Shown here: piece after piece, positions 1 through 9,070 of the stretch
Position numbering within the stretch: the first letter of the stretch is position 1
Layout: every line of letters starts with the position of its first letter
NCBI GenBank assembly: GCA_036267255.1
Contig: DATAWK010000047.1
Location: 62,001 to 126,000 of the forward strand
DNA: 64,000 nucleotides
Reading direction: 5' to 3'
From: DATAWK01 sp036267255
GTDB lineage: Bacteria > Acidobacteriota > Terriglobia > Terriglobales > Acidobacteriaceae
The notes under the pieces: generated by a model
Databases searched by the model: none
What the model saw: the letters and a program-made list of their open reading frames with translations, nothing else
Told to the model about the DNA's origin: nothing
Translations under genes and position numbers: made by a program

Positions 1-1794
1 GAACGTTTGATACGCATGCGCCGCGTACTGGAATTGCAGATGCTCGGCGAAAAACGCCTGATTGCGATCGAAGACGCGGCAAAGTATCGCGATGCCATGG
101 GAATTCCGTTACCGCCGGGCGTACCCAAGCCGTTTCTTGAAAAAGGAGTGGATGCGCCATTGGAATTATTAAAGCGCTATGCACGCACACACGGACCGTT
201 CACGGCGCAGGAAGCTGCGACCCGTTTTGGATGGAGCGTGGAACCTACGCAGAACCGGCTGCGTGCCCTGGTGCATGCAGGCCGTCTGGTGGAAGGGGAG
301 TTTCGTCCGGGTGGCGTACATCGCGAATGGTGCGATGTAGAAGTTCTGCGCGTTATTCGGAGAAAGTCACTGGCGCGGCTGCGAAAAGAAGTAGAACCGG
401 TGGAGCAGCGAACGCTGGCGCGCATGGCAACCCACTGGCACGGCACCTTGCAGCGGCGACGCGGATTGGATGCCGTGCTCGATGCGATCGAGCAGTTGCA
501 GGGAGCGCCATTGCCGGCATCCGTGCTGGAGCGCGAGATTCTTCCCGCACGCGTGCTGACGTACACAGCAAGCGATCTCGATACGTTGATCGCTTCCGGA
601 GAGGTCATCTGGTGCGGCATAGAGCCGATCGGCCCCGTCGATGGTCGCGTTGCGCTGTATCTCGCAGATCATTTATCGGAACTGCATCCGCTATGGATGG
701 ACAGGAAGCTGTCGACAACCGGCGAGACGGAGATGCCGGAGAAAGAGCGGCAATTGCTGGAATTATTGCGGAGCAAGGGTGCCGCATTTTTTGGTGCATT
801 GCATGAAGCTTTAGGCGGAGGATATCCGGGCGAAACGCTGGACGCCCTATGGAATCTGGTGTGGCGTGGTCTGGTGACAAATGATACCTTTCACGCGCTG
901 CGCGCCTACATGAACCGCGGTACAGGATCGCGGCCTGTACGCCGCCAGCATAGCCAGGCAAATTTTCGCTCACGCAGAACCATGCCACCAAGCGCTCAGG
1001 GGCGTTGGTCTCTGGTGCAGCTGCCGGAGGCCAAACTGCACTCTGCAACCGAATGGAGCCATGCCATCGCGTTGCAGCTTTTGAACCGGCATGGAATTGT
1101 GACGCGCGAATCCATGCAGACAGAAAATATTTCCGGCGGATTCAGTGCCGTGTATGACGTGCTGAAGGCGTTGGAGGAATCCGGGCGCGTGCGTCGCGGC
1201 TATTTTGTGGCTGGCCTGGGCGGAGCGCAGTTTGCCTTGCCGTCCGCAGTCGATTCGTTACGCTCTCTCCGCAACGATCCGGAGCCGGAGAAACAGGAAA
1301 TGGTCGTCCTGGCTGCAACCGATTCGGCAAACCTTTATGGATCGGTACTGCGCTGGCCATCGGCGCCGGTTGTACAGCAGACAGAAGTTCCAGCGGAATC
1401 GACCACGCGCATTTTCTCTCGTAGCGTTGGCGCGCGTGTTGTTCTGCGCAATGGAGAGCTGGTTGCTTACCTGCGGCGCAACAACCCGAACATCCTGGTG
1501 CTGCTGCCGCAGGAGGAACCTGCTCGATCCCACGTTGCCCGGGATCTCGCGAATTTTCTCGTTGGAATGGGTCAGCTGGATTTACGAAAAGATGGTGCGA
1601 GCCGTCCCAATGGAGTTTTGATTACTACAGTGAACGATGTCCCCGTGGCTGCGCATTTTCTCGCTCGCTTTTTGCTGGATGCGGGTTTTCAACCGGCGCC
1701 ACTTGGTTTTAATCTGCGCCGAGCGCTCATGCCGCTGGAGAGTTCCGATGCTAAGGCCAACATGGAACCGCCCTTTTCAGCAGGAGTCCAGTAG
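1..1794 (+). CDS. lhr: Lhr-type large ATP-dependent DNA helicase, C-terminal part (5' end outside window)
   Basis: The reading frame is open from the first base, so this is the 3' part of a longer gene. The approximately 597 residues present match the region after the helicase core of Lhr (large helicase-related) proteins. They contain winged-helix-like modules (for example around KRYARTHGPFTAQEAATRF and GVVTRESMQTENISGGF), the conserved stretch with WCDVEVLR and EQLQGAPLPAS, and the C-terminal RGYFV..G.GAAQF-like block. The Walker and DEAH motifs must lie upstream of the window. Lhr is a 3'-5' single-strand DNA translocase and helicase implicated in DNA repair. The stop codon is 2 bp before a Nei-family glycosylase start, so the two are almost certainly co-transcribed. 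Family assignment is confident; the exact helicase subtype cannot be judged without the N-terminus. Confidence 0.85.
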   Translation, partial: ERLIRMRRVLELQMLGEKRLIAIEDAAKYRDAMGIPLPPGVPKPFLEKGVDAPLELLKRYARTHGPFTAQEAATRFGWSVEPTQNRLRALVHAGRLVEGEFRPGGVHREWCDVEVLRVIRRKSLARLRKEVEPVEQRTLARMATHWHGTLQRRRGLDAVLDAIEQLQGAPLPASVLEREILPARVLTYTASDLDTLIASGEVIWCGIEPIGPVDGRVALYLADHLSELHPLWMDRKLSTTGETEMPEKERQLLELLRSKGAAFFGALHEALGGGYPGETLDALWNLVWRGLVTNDTFHALRAYMNRGTGSRPVRRQHSQANFRSRRTMPPSAQGRWSLVQLPEAKLHSATEWSHAIALQLLNRHGIVTRESMQTENISGGFSAVYDVLKALEESGRVRRGYFVAGLGGAQFALPSAVDSLRSLRNDPEPEKQEMVVLAATDSANLYGSVLRWPSAPVVQQTEVPAESTTRIFSRSVGARVVLRNGELVAYLRRNNPNILVLLPQEEPARSHVARDLANFLVGMGQLDLRKDGASRPNGVLITTVNDVPVAAHFLARFLLDAGFQPAPLGFNLRRALMPLESSDAKANMEPPFSAGVQ

Positions 1795-1796
1795 CC

Positions 1797-2705
1797 ATGC
1801 CGGAAGGCGACACCATCTTTCGTTCGGCACGGACGCTCCATCGCGCACTCGCCGGTTCTGTGCTGACGCGATTTGAGACGGTCTATGCGCATCTGGCTTC
1901 GGTCGCCGACAACACGCCGCTCGTCGGTCGAACGGTGGAGCGTGTAGAGGCGCGGGGCAAATGGCTGTGGATGGTCTTCTCCGGGGACTTGATTTTGTTG
2001 ACGCATATGCGGATGCAGGGCAGCTGGCACATCTATCGCATTGCAGAACGCTGGCAACGCCGCGGCTCCGACATGCGCATTCATCTGGAGACGGCTGACT
2101 GGCAGGCGATTGCGTTCAACGTGCCGGTGGCGGAGTTCCACACTGCCGATTCGCTGGGACGCCACATGGCAGTGCAGCAGTTGGGACCGGATTTGCTGGC
2201 AGAAGAGTTCGATGCCACGGCGGCCATCGCACGCATCCGCGAACATGCCGGCGAGGAGATTGGCGTTGTGCTTCTGCAGCAAAAAGTCCTGGCTGGCATT
2301 GGCAATGTGTACAAGTCGGAGATTTGTTTTGCCAGTTGCGTGCACCCGTTTCGCCGGGTGAGTACGTTAACGCAGGCAGAGCTGACACAGATCGTGCAGA
2401 CAGCGCGGAAATTTCTGAAGGCCAATGTTGTCGATGGCTCCGGCAGTCAGATCGTTACCTACAATGGTCTGCGGCGAACCACGCGCAGTACCGACCCGGC
2501 GGCACGTCTCTGGGTCTATGGTCGTCCGGGGCAACCCTGCCGTCGCTGCGGAGGCCCGATTCATAGCCGAAAACAAGGTATGCAGGCACGCACGACGTTC
2601 TGGTGCGCCGCCTGCCAGCCAATGGATGCCGGAATTTCCATGGTGCAAGCGAATTCGCTAGAAGGCCAGCCGCAGCGCTCTCTGCGCAGCACCCGCGATC
2701 AATGA
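1797..2705 (+). CDS. nei: Fpg/Nei-family DNA glycosylase/AP lyase (endonuclease VIII, Nei2-like)
   Basis: A base-excision repair enzyme of 302 residues. After removal of Met1 the protein begins Pro-Glu-Gly-Asp, giving the catalytic N-terminal proline and Glu of the family. Lys55 in EARGKWLW is the conserved beta-turn lysine. The helix-two-turn-helix lies around LAGIGNVYKSEICF, and a C-terminal CxxC...CxxC zinc finger (CRRC and CAAC) follows. The PEGDT start is typical of Nei rather than Fpg (MutM, PELPE). It probably removes oxidised pyrimidines and cleaves the AP site. The start overlaps the end of lhr by spacing (2 bp apart), with an AGGAG Shine-Dalgarno inside the lhr end. About 40 residues after the zinc finger form an unconserved basic tail. 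Confidence 0.9.
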   Translation: MPEGDTIFRSARTLHRALAGSVLTRFETVYAHLASVADNTPLVGRTVERVEARGKWLWMVFSGDLILLTHMRMQGSWHIYRIAERWQRRGSDMRIHLETADWQAIAFNVPVAEFHTADSLGRHMAVQQLGPDLLAEEFDATAAIARIREHAGEEIGVVLLQQKVLAGIGNVYKSEICFASCVHPFRRVSTLTQAELTQIVQTARKFLKANVVDGSGSQIVTYNGLRRTTRSTDPAARLWVYGRPGQPCRRCGGPIHSRKQGMQARTTFWCAACQPMDAGISMVQANSLEGQPQRSLRSTRDQ

Positions 2706-2771
2706 ATGGGCCGCAAATCTGCCGGAGAGCTGCATCTGGGGTCTGGAACCATTTATCTTAAATAGAAGACT

Positions 2772-4070
2772 ATGAAAGCAATCAAGGCTGTACGCGGCAC
2801 GCGCGATCTGCTGCCGCCCGAGACGGAACTGTGGAATTTCATCGAAGCGACGGTGCGCCGCGTCTTTGCACGGTATTCGTTTGGCGAGATTCGCACGCCC
2901 GTTTTTGAAGACACACAATTGTTTGCTCGCGGCGTGGGCGAAGAGACCGACATCGTCTCCAAGGAAATGTATACGTGGGAAGACCGTGCGCGCGCGCAAT
3001 CGGAAAAAGCGCAGTCATTGACGCTTCGCCCCGAAAATACCGCAGGCGTGGTGCGTGCGTACATTGAGCACAATCTGGGCGAGACCGGATTGCTGCAGAA
3101 GCTCTACTACATTGGTCCGCAATTCCGTCGCGAACGCCCTCAGAAGGGGCGCTATCGCCAATTTTTCCAGATCGGCGCGGAAGTCATCGGACCGCCCAGT
3201 GCCGGCAGCGAATCTCCTCTTCGCGATGCTGAAGTTTTGGAGATGTTAACCACGCTTTTAGAAGAACTTGGCATACAGGAATGGAAGCTCTACTTGAACT
3301 CCGTCGGATCATCTCAGGATCGCCCGCGCTACGTGCAGGCGTTGCGCGAGGCGCTGAAGGAAATTACTCCGAAACTCTGCGAAGATTGTCAGCGCCGCGC
3401 CGAAACGAATCCCTTGCGCGTGCTGGATTGCAAAGTGCCCGAAGACCAGCCGTGGATCGAGACGCTGCCCAAAATTGCCGATTATCTCGATGAATCATCC
3501 AGGGCGCACTTCGCGCAGGTATGCGCGGCGCTCGATGCTTGTGGCGTGGTCTACACCATCAACCCGCGTCTGGTGCGTGGGCTGGATTACTACACGCGCA
3601 CCACATTCGAGTTCACGCACGGTGGCCTGGGCGCGCAGAATGCACTGCTGGGTGGCGGACGCTACGACGGTCTAAGCGAAGCGATCGGCGGTCCGAAGGC
3701 CCCCGGAATAGGCTTTGCGATCGGCGCGGACCGGTTAGTGTTGACGATGCAGGCGCAGCAGGAGCAACAGGGAACAGCCGCCACAGCAGCGTTCGCCGAT
3801 GTCTATATTGCGCCGCTGGGAGAAGCCCAGGAAGCACAGGCCCTTGTTCTGGCGCGGGAACTGCGTCGTGCCGGTCTCCGCGTGGAGTTGGGCGACGGAA
3901 CCTTCCGCATGAAAAAATCGTTCGAAACCGGGAACAGACTGGCGCGCCGGATCGTTCTCTTCGGAGAAGATGAGGCGCAATCCGGTATCGTGACAGTAAA
4001 AGACTTTGCCACTGGCGTGCAGACGAAAGTTCCGCGCGCAGAGCTGGCCACGGTACTGCAACAGAAATGA
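2772..4070 (+). CDS. hisS: Histidyl-tRNA synthetase
   Basis: Class II aminoacyl-tRNA synthetase of 432 residues, the normal HisRS length. It opens with the typical KAVRGTRDLLP block. Motif 2 is visible around FRRERPQKGRYRQFFQIGAE, and the histidine-binding signature RGLDYYTRTTFEF lies at about residues 268-280. Motif 3 is in the glycine-rich GIGFAIGADRL. The C-terminal anticodon-binding domain contains DVYIAPLG...RMKKSFETGNR. It charges tRNA-His in the cytoplasm. A TATCTT element lies about 12 bp upstream of the ATG (2754-2759), so it may have its own promoter. aspS follows after 27 bp, the common hisS-aspS pairing. Confidence 0.96.
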   Translation: MKAIKAVRGTRDLLPPETELWNFIEATVRRVFARYSFGEIRTPVFEDTQLFARGVGEETDIVSKEMYTWEDRARAQSEKAQSLTLRPENTAGVVRAYIEHNLGETGLLQKLYYIGPQFRRERPQKGRYRQFFQIGAEVIGPPSAGSESPLRDAEVLEMLTTLLEELGIQEWKLYLNSVGSSQDRPRYVQALREALKEITPKLCEDCQRRAETNPLRVLDCKVPEDQPWIETLPKIADYLDESSRAHFAQVCAALDACGVVYTINPRLVRGLDYYTRTTFEFTHGGLGAQNALLGGGRYDGLSEAIGGPKAPGIGFAIGADRLVLTMQAQQEQQGTAATAAFADVYIAPLGEAQEAQALVLARELRRAGLRVELGDGTFRMKKSFETGNRLARRIVLFGEDEAQSGIVTVKDFATGVQTKVPRAELATVLQQK

Positions 4071-4097
4071 CATTCTCAAAATAGACAGGAAGCAACT

Positions 4098-5954
4098 GTG
4101 CTGGATCTTTTAGGAAATCTGGAGCGGACGCATCGATGCGGTGTGCTGCGTGCGTCGGACGCGGAAACAACCGTCGTGGTCATGGGTTGGGTCAACCGCC
4201 GCCGCGATCATGGGAATTTGATTTTTCTGGACTTGCGGGATCGTTCGGGCATTGTGCAGATTGTGCTCGACAAGGAGCTGTGTCCGCCCGCGCATGCAAA
4301 AGCCGAACAGGTGCGCCCGGAATACGTGGTGGCTGTCACCGGCAAGGTACGCCGCCGCGATGCTGCTGCGGTCAATCCAAACATGTCGACGGGCGAGATC
4401 GAGATCGACGCCGGGCAATTGCTGGTGTTGAACGATGCCAAAACGCCGCCCTTTTCCCCCGCGGAAGAGGCAATTAGCAACGAAGAACTGCGCCTGAAAT
4501 ATCGCTACATTGACCTGCGCAGGCCGGAGATGCAGCGCAACTTTGAACTGCGTCACAAGATTGCGCTGGCCGTGCGGCAGCATCTTGCCGCAGAGGGCTT
4601 TTACGAGATTGAGACGCCTTTTATGACGCGTTCTACACCCGAAGGCGCGCGCGATTATCTGGTGCCGAGCCGTGTCTATCCGGGTCATTTTTATGCATTG
4701 CCGCAGTCGCCGCAGATTTTCAAGCAGATTTTGATGGTCTCCGGCTTCGACCGGTATTTTCAGATTGTGCGTTGCTTCCGTGACGAAGATCTGCGTGCCG
4801 ACCGGCAGCCGGAGTTCACGCAGATCGATCTGGAAATGACTTTTCCGCAGCAGGCAACAATTTTTCGCGTGGTGGAGGGATTTCTGGCCGCGGCCTTTGC
4901 CGCCGCAGGCATCACGCTGCCCACGCCGTTCCCGCAGATTACGTATGACGAATCCATGCGACAGTTTGGCAGCGACAAGCCGGACATGCGCCTGCCTCGT
5001 CTTGTGGACGCGCGCAGTGCGTTTACCGAAGCCGACCTGCAGACGCTGGCCATCGACCCGTTATTGCCTGTGGTAGCGATTCGCATTCCAAAAGTTGGTG
5101 AGCTTTCGCGCAAAGAGCGCGATGACAATCGGCCCCTGTTTGACGCCCGCAAAGGCGCCAAGCTGATCGACGATCTGAAGCGTCTGGAGAAGAGCTTTCC
5201 CGATGCGGTAGCCAAAATTCGAGCAAGTACGCAGGCGGAAGCGGAAGATTTGCTCGTGGTTGTTGCGGGGGACGCGACGACGCGCATTCACGCCAGCGAT
5301 ACCAAGACTGCGGGGCGGCTCTCGGAGCGCGAGATCGCCATCTACTCCGCTGCTGGTTCGTTGCGCATGGATTTGGCAAAGAAGTACGCAGCTCGGCACA
5401 ATGCCTTTGCGGCAACAGAAAAAGCCATCAAGGATCCGGCTTCCATCCCTGGGGGAGAAGCATTTTTCCCTATCTGGGTGACGGATTTCCCCATGTTCGA
5501 ATACGACCTGGAAACTAAAAGCTGGATGCCATCGCATCATCCCTTCACCTCCCCGCATGAAGAGGACATGGACCGGCTTGTATCGGATCCTGCGTCCGTG
5601 CGCGCCCGCTACTACGATCTGGCGATGAATGGATTGGAACTCGGGTCTGGCTCCATTCGTATCCATCGCAAGGATGTGCAGGCGAAAATCTTTCAGTCGC
5701 TGGGCATGTCGGAAGCGGAAGCCAAAGAGCGCTTCGGATTTTTTCTGGAGGCGCTGGAGTACGGCACGCCGCCGCATGGCGGTATCGCGCTGGGCCTCGA
5801 TCGGATTGTAATGATTTTGGCCGGAGCCCCCAGCCTGCGCGAGGTGATTGCATTTCCAAAGACGGCAAAAGCAGTGGACCTGATGGTGGATGCTCCGACG
5901 CCGGTGAGCGAAGCACAATTGAAAGAGCTGCAGATTCAACAGCGCCGGTCATAG
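4098..5954 (+). CDS. aspS: Aspartyl-tRNA synthetase (probably non-discriminating, Asp/Asn)
   Basis: Bacterial-type class II AspRS of 618 residues. An OB-fold anticodon-binding domain (GWVNRRRDHG, residues 30-39) is followed by motif 2 (FRDEDLRADRQPEFTQID), a GAD insertion domain (about 290-420) and motif 3 (GIALGLDRIVMI). The GTG start is preceded by an AGGA Shine-Dalgarno seven bases upstream. His38 in the RRRDHG loop corresponds to His31 of the Pseudomonas aeruginosa enzyme, where discriminating enzymes such as that of E. coli have Leu. This suggests relaxed specificity, with Asp-tRNA-Asn formed for GatCAB amidation. That inference rests on one diagnostic position. The gene ends just before a bidirectional terminator. 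Confidence 0.96.
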   Translation: MLDLLGNLERTHRCGVLRASDAETTVVVMGWVNRRRDHGNLIFLDLRDRSGIVQIVLDKELCPPAHAKAEQVRPEYVVAVTGKVRRRDAAAVNPNMSTGEIEIDAGQLLVLNDAKTPPFSPAEEAISNEELRLKYRYIDLRRPEMQRNFELRHKIALAVRQHLAAEGFYEIETPFMTRSTPEGARDYLVPSRVYPGHFYALPQSPQIFKQILMVSGFDRYFQIVRCFRDEDLRADRQPEFTQIDLEMTFPQQATIFRVVEGFLAAAFAAAGITLPTPFPQITYDESMRQFGSDKPDMRLPRLVDARSAFTEADLQTLAIDPLLPVVAIRIPKVGELSRKERDDNRPLFDARKGAKLIDDLKRLEKSFPDAVAKIRASTQAEAEDLLVVVAGDATTRIHASDTKTAGRLSEREIAIYSAAGSLRMDLAKKYAARHNAFAATEKAIKDPASIPGGEAFFPIWVTDFPMFEYDLETKSWMPSHHPFTSPHEEDMDRLVSDPASVRARYYDLAMNGLELGSGSIRIHRKDVQAKIFQSLGMSEAEAKERFGFFLEALEYGTPPHGGIALGLDRIVMILAGAPSLREVIAFPKTAKAVDLMVDAPTPVSEAQLKELQIQQRRS

Positions 5955-5968
5955 CTTCCACGAGTGCA

Positions 5969-6002
5969 AAAGAAAGGGACCGCAAAAGCGGTCCCTTTCT
6001 TT
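5969..6002. terminator. Bidirectional intrinsic terminator between aspS and the acyl-CoA dehydrogenase
   Basis: A perfect 15-bp inverted repeat (AAAGAAAGGGACCGC arm) with an AAAA tetraloop. It is flanked by A-rich sequence on the left and T-rich on the right, so it can end transcription from both converging genes. Confidence 0.93.
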
Positions 6003-6014
6003 CTGTGTGCTGCC

Positions 6015-7193
6015 TTAGTATGCGGGGATGCCGGTCACACTATGACCAATGATGAGTGAGTGAATATCATGTGTGCCTTCGTAGGTCTTCACCGACTCCA
6101 GATTCATCATGTGGCGCATGATCGGATAGTCATCTGTAATGCCGTTGCCGCCCAGCATGTCACGCGACAGGCGCGCACATTCCAGCGCCATCCAGACATT
6201 GTTTCGCTTGGCCATGGAAATATGCTGGTGTTGCACCGTGCCTGCGTCTTTCATGCGTCCCACCTGCAGCGACAGGAGCTGGCCCTTGGTGATCTCGCTG
6301 ATCATCCAGGTCAGCTTGTCCTGGATCAACTGATGGCTGGCGATCGGTTCGTCGCGAAACTGTTTGCGCAACAGAGTGTATTGCAGCGCCGTGTCATAGC
6401 ACGACATGGCAGCGCCGAGAGCGCCCCAGCTAATCCCATACCGTGCCTGGTTCAGGCACATCAAGGGAGATTTCAGTCCGCCCGACTTGGGCAACAGCGC
6501 AGAAGCCGGAACCCGCACGTCCTGCATCGACAGGCCGGAGGTGACGGAGGCGCGCAGCGACCATTTGCCGTGAACATCATAAGCCGTAAAGCCGGGTAGT
6601 TTCGTGTCGACCAGAAAACCGCGGACATTCCCGTCCTCATCGTCCACCTTGGCCCAGATAATGGCCACATCGGCCAGCGTGCCGGAGGTGATCCACATCT
6701 TCTCGCCGTTCAGGATGTAGTCCTTGCCATCTTTCTTCGCGCGTGTACGCATGCCGCCGGGGTTGGAACCGAAATCCGGCTCTGTCAGGCCAAAGCAGCC
6801 AAGTTTGTCTCCCGTGGCCAGCTGGGGCAGCCATTCGTTTTTCTGTTCGTCGCTGCCAAAAGCGTGAATGGGATACATGACCAGCGCCGACTGCACGCTG
6901 ACAAAGCTGCGCACACCGGAATCTCCTCGCTCCATCTCCTGCATCACCAGTCCATATTCCACGTTGGACATGCCGGCGCAACCGTAGCCTTCGATGTTGG
7001 CGCCGTAGAAGCCCAACTCCCCCATGGGTTGGATCAGTTCTTTAGGAAAGCGTCCATCGCGGTTGCATTCTTCGATGATGGGAACCAGGTTCTCTTCAAT
7101 GAATTTGCGCGCGTTATCCCGTACCAGCAGTTCGTCTTCGTTCAGCATTGCGTCGAAGCCGATAAAGTCGACGCCCTTGAATTTAAAGCCCAT
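6015..7193 (-). CDS. Acyl-CoA dehydrogenase, glutaryl-CoA dehydrogenase-like
   Basis: FAD-dependent acyl-CoA dehydrogenase of 392 residues. The best match I recognise is glutaryl-CoA dehydrogenase (GcdH), which oxidises and decarboxylates glutaryl-CoA to crotonyl-CoA in lysine and tryptophan breakdown. The near-C-terminal TYEGTHDIHSLIIGHSVTGI carries the catalytic Glu (residue 372) as in GcdH. GCFGLTEPDFGSNPG and MWITSG are the FAD/substrate-loop signatures, and MLGGNGI is the usual C-terminal motif. I chose the ATG at 7193, with GGAG nine bases upstream, over a TTG ten codons further up. No electron-transfer flavoprotein or other lysine-degradation gene is adjacent. A short- or branched-chain acyl-CoA substrate remains possible. 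Confidence 0.88.
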   Translation of the reverse strand: MGFKFKGVDFIGFDAMLNEDELLVRDNARKFIEENLVPIIEECNRDGRFPKELIQPMGELGFYGANIEGYGCAGMSNVEYGLVMQEMERGDSGVRSFVSVQSALVMYPIHAFGSDEQKNEWLPQLATGDKLGCFGLTEPDFGSNPGGMRTRAKKDGKDYILNGEKMWITSGTLADVAIIWAKVDDEDGNVRGFLVDTKLPGFTAYDVHGKWSLRASVTSGLSMQDVRVPASALLPKSGGLKSPLMCLNQARYGISWGALGAAMSCYDTALQYTLLRKQFRDEPIASHQLIQDKLTWMISEITKGQLLSLQVGRMKDAGTVQHQHISMAKRNNVWMALECARLSRDMLGGNGITDDYPIMRHMMNLESVKTYEGTHDIHSLIIGHSVTGIPAY

Positions 7194-7340
7194 TCCGTTC
7201 TTCTCCGTTTCCTTCTGTAGCAAACTTACCAGCCTAGCAGAGATATCGACCGCAGAGAACCCCCAGAGCGAAACACAGAATGAAACACGGCCCGAAGCAC
7301 GGTCAAAGAAAAATATAAGGAGGGAAGGATTCTCCTTTGT

Positions 7341-8180
7341 TCAGGAGAGAAATTCCTTGAGAAAGGGGTTGTCGGAATGTACGAGTTCCGGCAGCATGCC
7401 ATCGAAAACGACGCGCGTGTTGTTCAACACCAGGAAGGTTGTTTTCTGGTCCAGGCCGTTGTTCGGAATGCGCTGCATTCGATTGGTTTTACGATTAAAG
7501 CAATGGGTGGCCATCGTATAGGCATCCTGCAGGCGATGCGTCACCAGAAGAGCAGTTCCTTCATAGACATCGCGCTGCTTCACTACCAGCTCAATGATCG
7601 TGGTGGAAGTAATTGGGTCCAGGCCGCCCGTTGGCGAGTCGTAGAGCAGCAGCTTGGGCTGGGTGATAATGGCGCGTGCGATGGCGACGCGGCGCCGCAT
7701 ACCGCCGGACAATTGCGATGGAAATTTGTCGATCGTGTGCTCCAGCTCGACAAATCGCAACACTTCCAGCACTTTGGCTTCAATGGTTGCGTCATCCACA
7801 TGTTCTTCCTGCAGCTGGTAGGCGACATTTTCGCGGACGGTCATGGAGTCAAACAGCGCGCTCTCCTGAAAGACCATGCCGATGTTACGGCGCAGATGAA
7901 ACAATTCAGTCTGCGGCAGTGTATCGATCTCTTCGCCAAACACATGAATATTTCCGGAATCCGGCTTGACGAGACCATTGGCCAGCTTCAATAGAACGCT
8001 TTTGCCGCATCCGGCAGGGCCAAGGATAATGCGCGTTTCGCCGACGCCTGCGGTAAAGCTGATGTCGGTCAGAACCGGTTTTCCATCAAAGCCGATCGAT
8101 ACGCGACGAAAATCTACGACAGGACCGCCGCTAGCATCGGGCGATGTGCCGATATCCGGAAGCAATTTGCTGGCAGTCAT
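7341..8180 (-). CDS. mlaF: ABC transporter ATP-binding protein, MlaF-type, with degenerate Walker B
   Basis: ATPase of 279 residues for a lipid-transport ABC system of the MlaF/Ttg2A type. Walker A is GPAGCGKS (54-61), the Q-loop is Gln105, the signature LSGGM is at 157-161, and the H-loop histidine is at about 214. Walker B reads LLLYDSPTGGLDP, so the catalytic Glu normally after Asp181 is Ser182. The codon is TCG, so this is not a reading error in translation. The gene lies 7 bp downstream of the permease, with GAGG in its Shine-Dalgarno region. In Mla systems the complex moves phospholipids between inner membrane and periplasmic carriers. No MlaD (MCE-domain) gene is next to it. The C-terminal 60 residues diverge from MlaF. 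Confidence 0.88.
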   Translation of the reverse strand: MTASKLLPDIGTSPDASGGPVVDFRRVSIGFDGKPVLTDISFTAGVGETRIILGPAGCGKSVLLKLANGLVKPDSGNIHVFGEEIDTLPQTELFHLRRNIGMVFQESALFDSMTVRENVAYQLQEEHVDDATIEAKVLEVLRFVELEHTIDKFPSQLSGGMRRRVAIARAIITQPKLLLYDSPTGGLDPITSTTIIELVVKQRDVYEGTALLVTHRLQDAYTMATHCFNRKTNRMQRIPNNGLDQKTTFLVLNNTRVVFDGMLPELVHSDNPFLKEFLS

Positions 8181-8187
8181 GGTGTCC

Positions 8188-8958
8188 TCAACGTCCGAAA
8201 ATTCCGATCATAAAGCGAAGAATGAAAAAGTCGCTTGCAATGATCAGTACCGAACTGACGACGACTGCCTGGGTGGTCGAGCGACCCACGCCCTGCGTGC
8301 CCCCGCGCGTCGACATGCCAAAATAGCAGCCTACCGTTGCGATGATGAAGCCGAAGATCAGCGGCTTGACCAGTCCTTCGAGAATGTCCGGATACATCAG
8401 AGACTGGTAGGCCATGTGAAAGTATTGAGAAGCGTTCAGCCCCATCATCAGCGTGCCGACAATGCCCCCTCCCAGAATTCCCAGCCCATCGGAAATAATA
8501 GTCAGGAAAACCATCATCACCACGGTAGCGATCAATCGCGGCGTGACAAGCTTTTTCATGGGGTCCGTGCCGAGGGCACGCATCGCGTCAATTTGTTCCG
8601 TCACCTGCATCGACCCCAGTTCGCTGGCCATGCCGGAAGCATTGCGTCCGGAGACCATCAGACTGGTGAGTACGGGGCCGAGCTCTTTGATCATGGAGAG
8701 ACTGACGAGCTCGCCGGTAACGGCCTTTGCCCCAAACTGTGCCAGCGTCGTGGCGGAATTCAATGCCAGCACGCCACCGGTAAAGAATCCGGTAAGGATG
8801 ACGATCGGCAGCGAGCCAACACCAATAAGGTCTGCCTGTGTGTAAATATCGACCAGGTACAGAGGCCGACGGAAGACGTTGGCCACTGCCTGTCCCGACA
8901 GGACGGCATAGTCCTGGACAAACAGGATCTTTTCTCGCAGAAACTCGCCAAACTCCAT
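8188..8958 (-). CDS. mlaE: MlaE-type ABC transporter permease
   Basis: Integral membrane permease of 256 residues, the usual MlaE (YrbE) length, with an N-terminal amphipathic segment and about five membrane helices. The family core is clear: GFFTGGVLALNSATTL, then ELGPVLTSLMVSGRNASGMASELGSMQVTEQIDAM, the conserved signature of this family. It pairs with the ATPase encoded 7 bp downstream to form a retrograde or anterograde lipid transporter of the inner membrane. It is probably the first gene of a two-gene operon. The MCE-domain substrate-binding partner expected for this family is not in the window and may lie elsewhere. Confidence 0.92.
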   Translation of the reverse strand: MEFGEFLREKILFVQDYAVLSGQAVANVFRRPLYLVDIYTQADLIGVGSLPIVILTGFFTGGVLALNSATTLAQFGAKAVTGELVSLSMIKELGPVLTSLMVSGRNASGMASELGSMQVTEQIDAMRALGTDPMKKLVTPRLIATVVMMVFLTIISDGLGILGGGIVGTLMMGLNASQYFHMAYQSLMYPDILEGLVKPLIFGFIIATVGCYFGMSTRGGTQGVGRSTTQAVVVSSVLIIASDFFILRFMIGIFGR

Positions 8959-9070
8959 ATCCGCATTATGGCATTTGGGAGAGAGAATGTCCGAATAAGT
9001 GTTGCAAAAGATACAGTTTTGTCGGATTTCGGGCTAAGTCCCCATCGAAATGATTCGTCGTAGGCGACCT

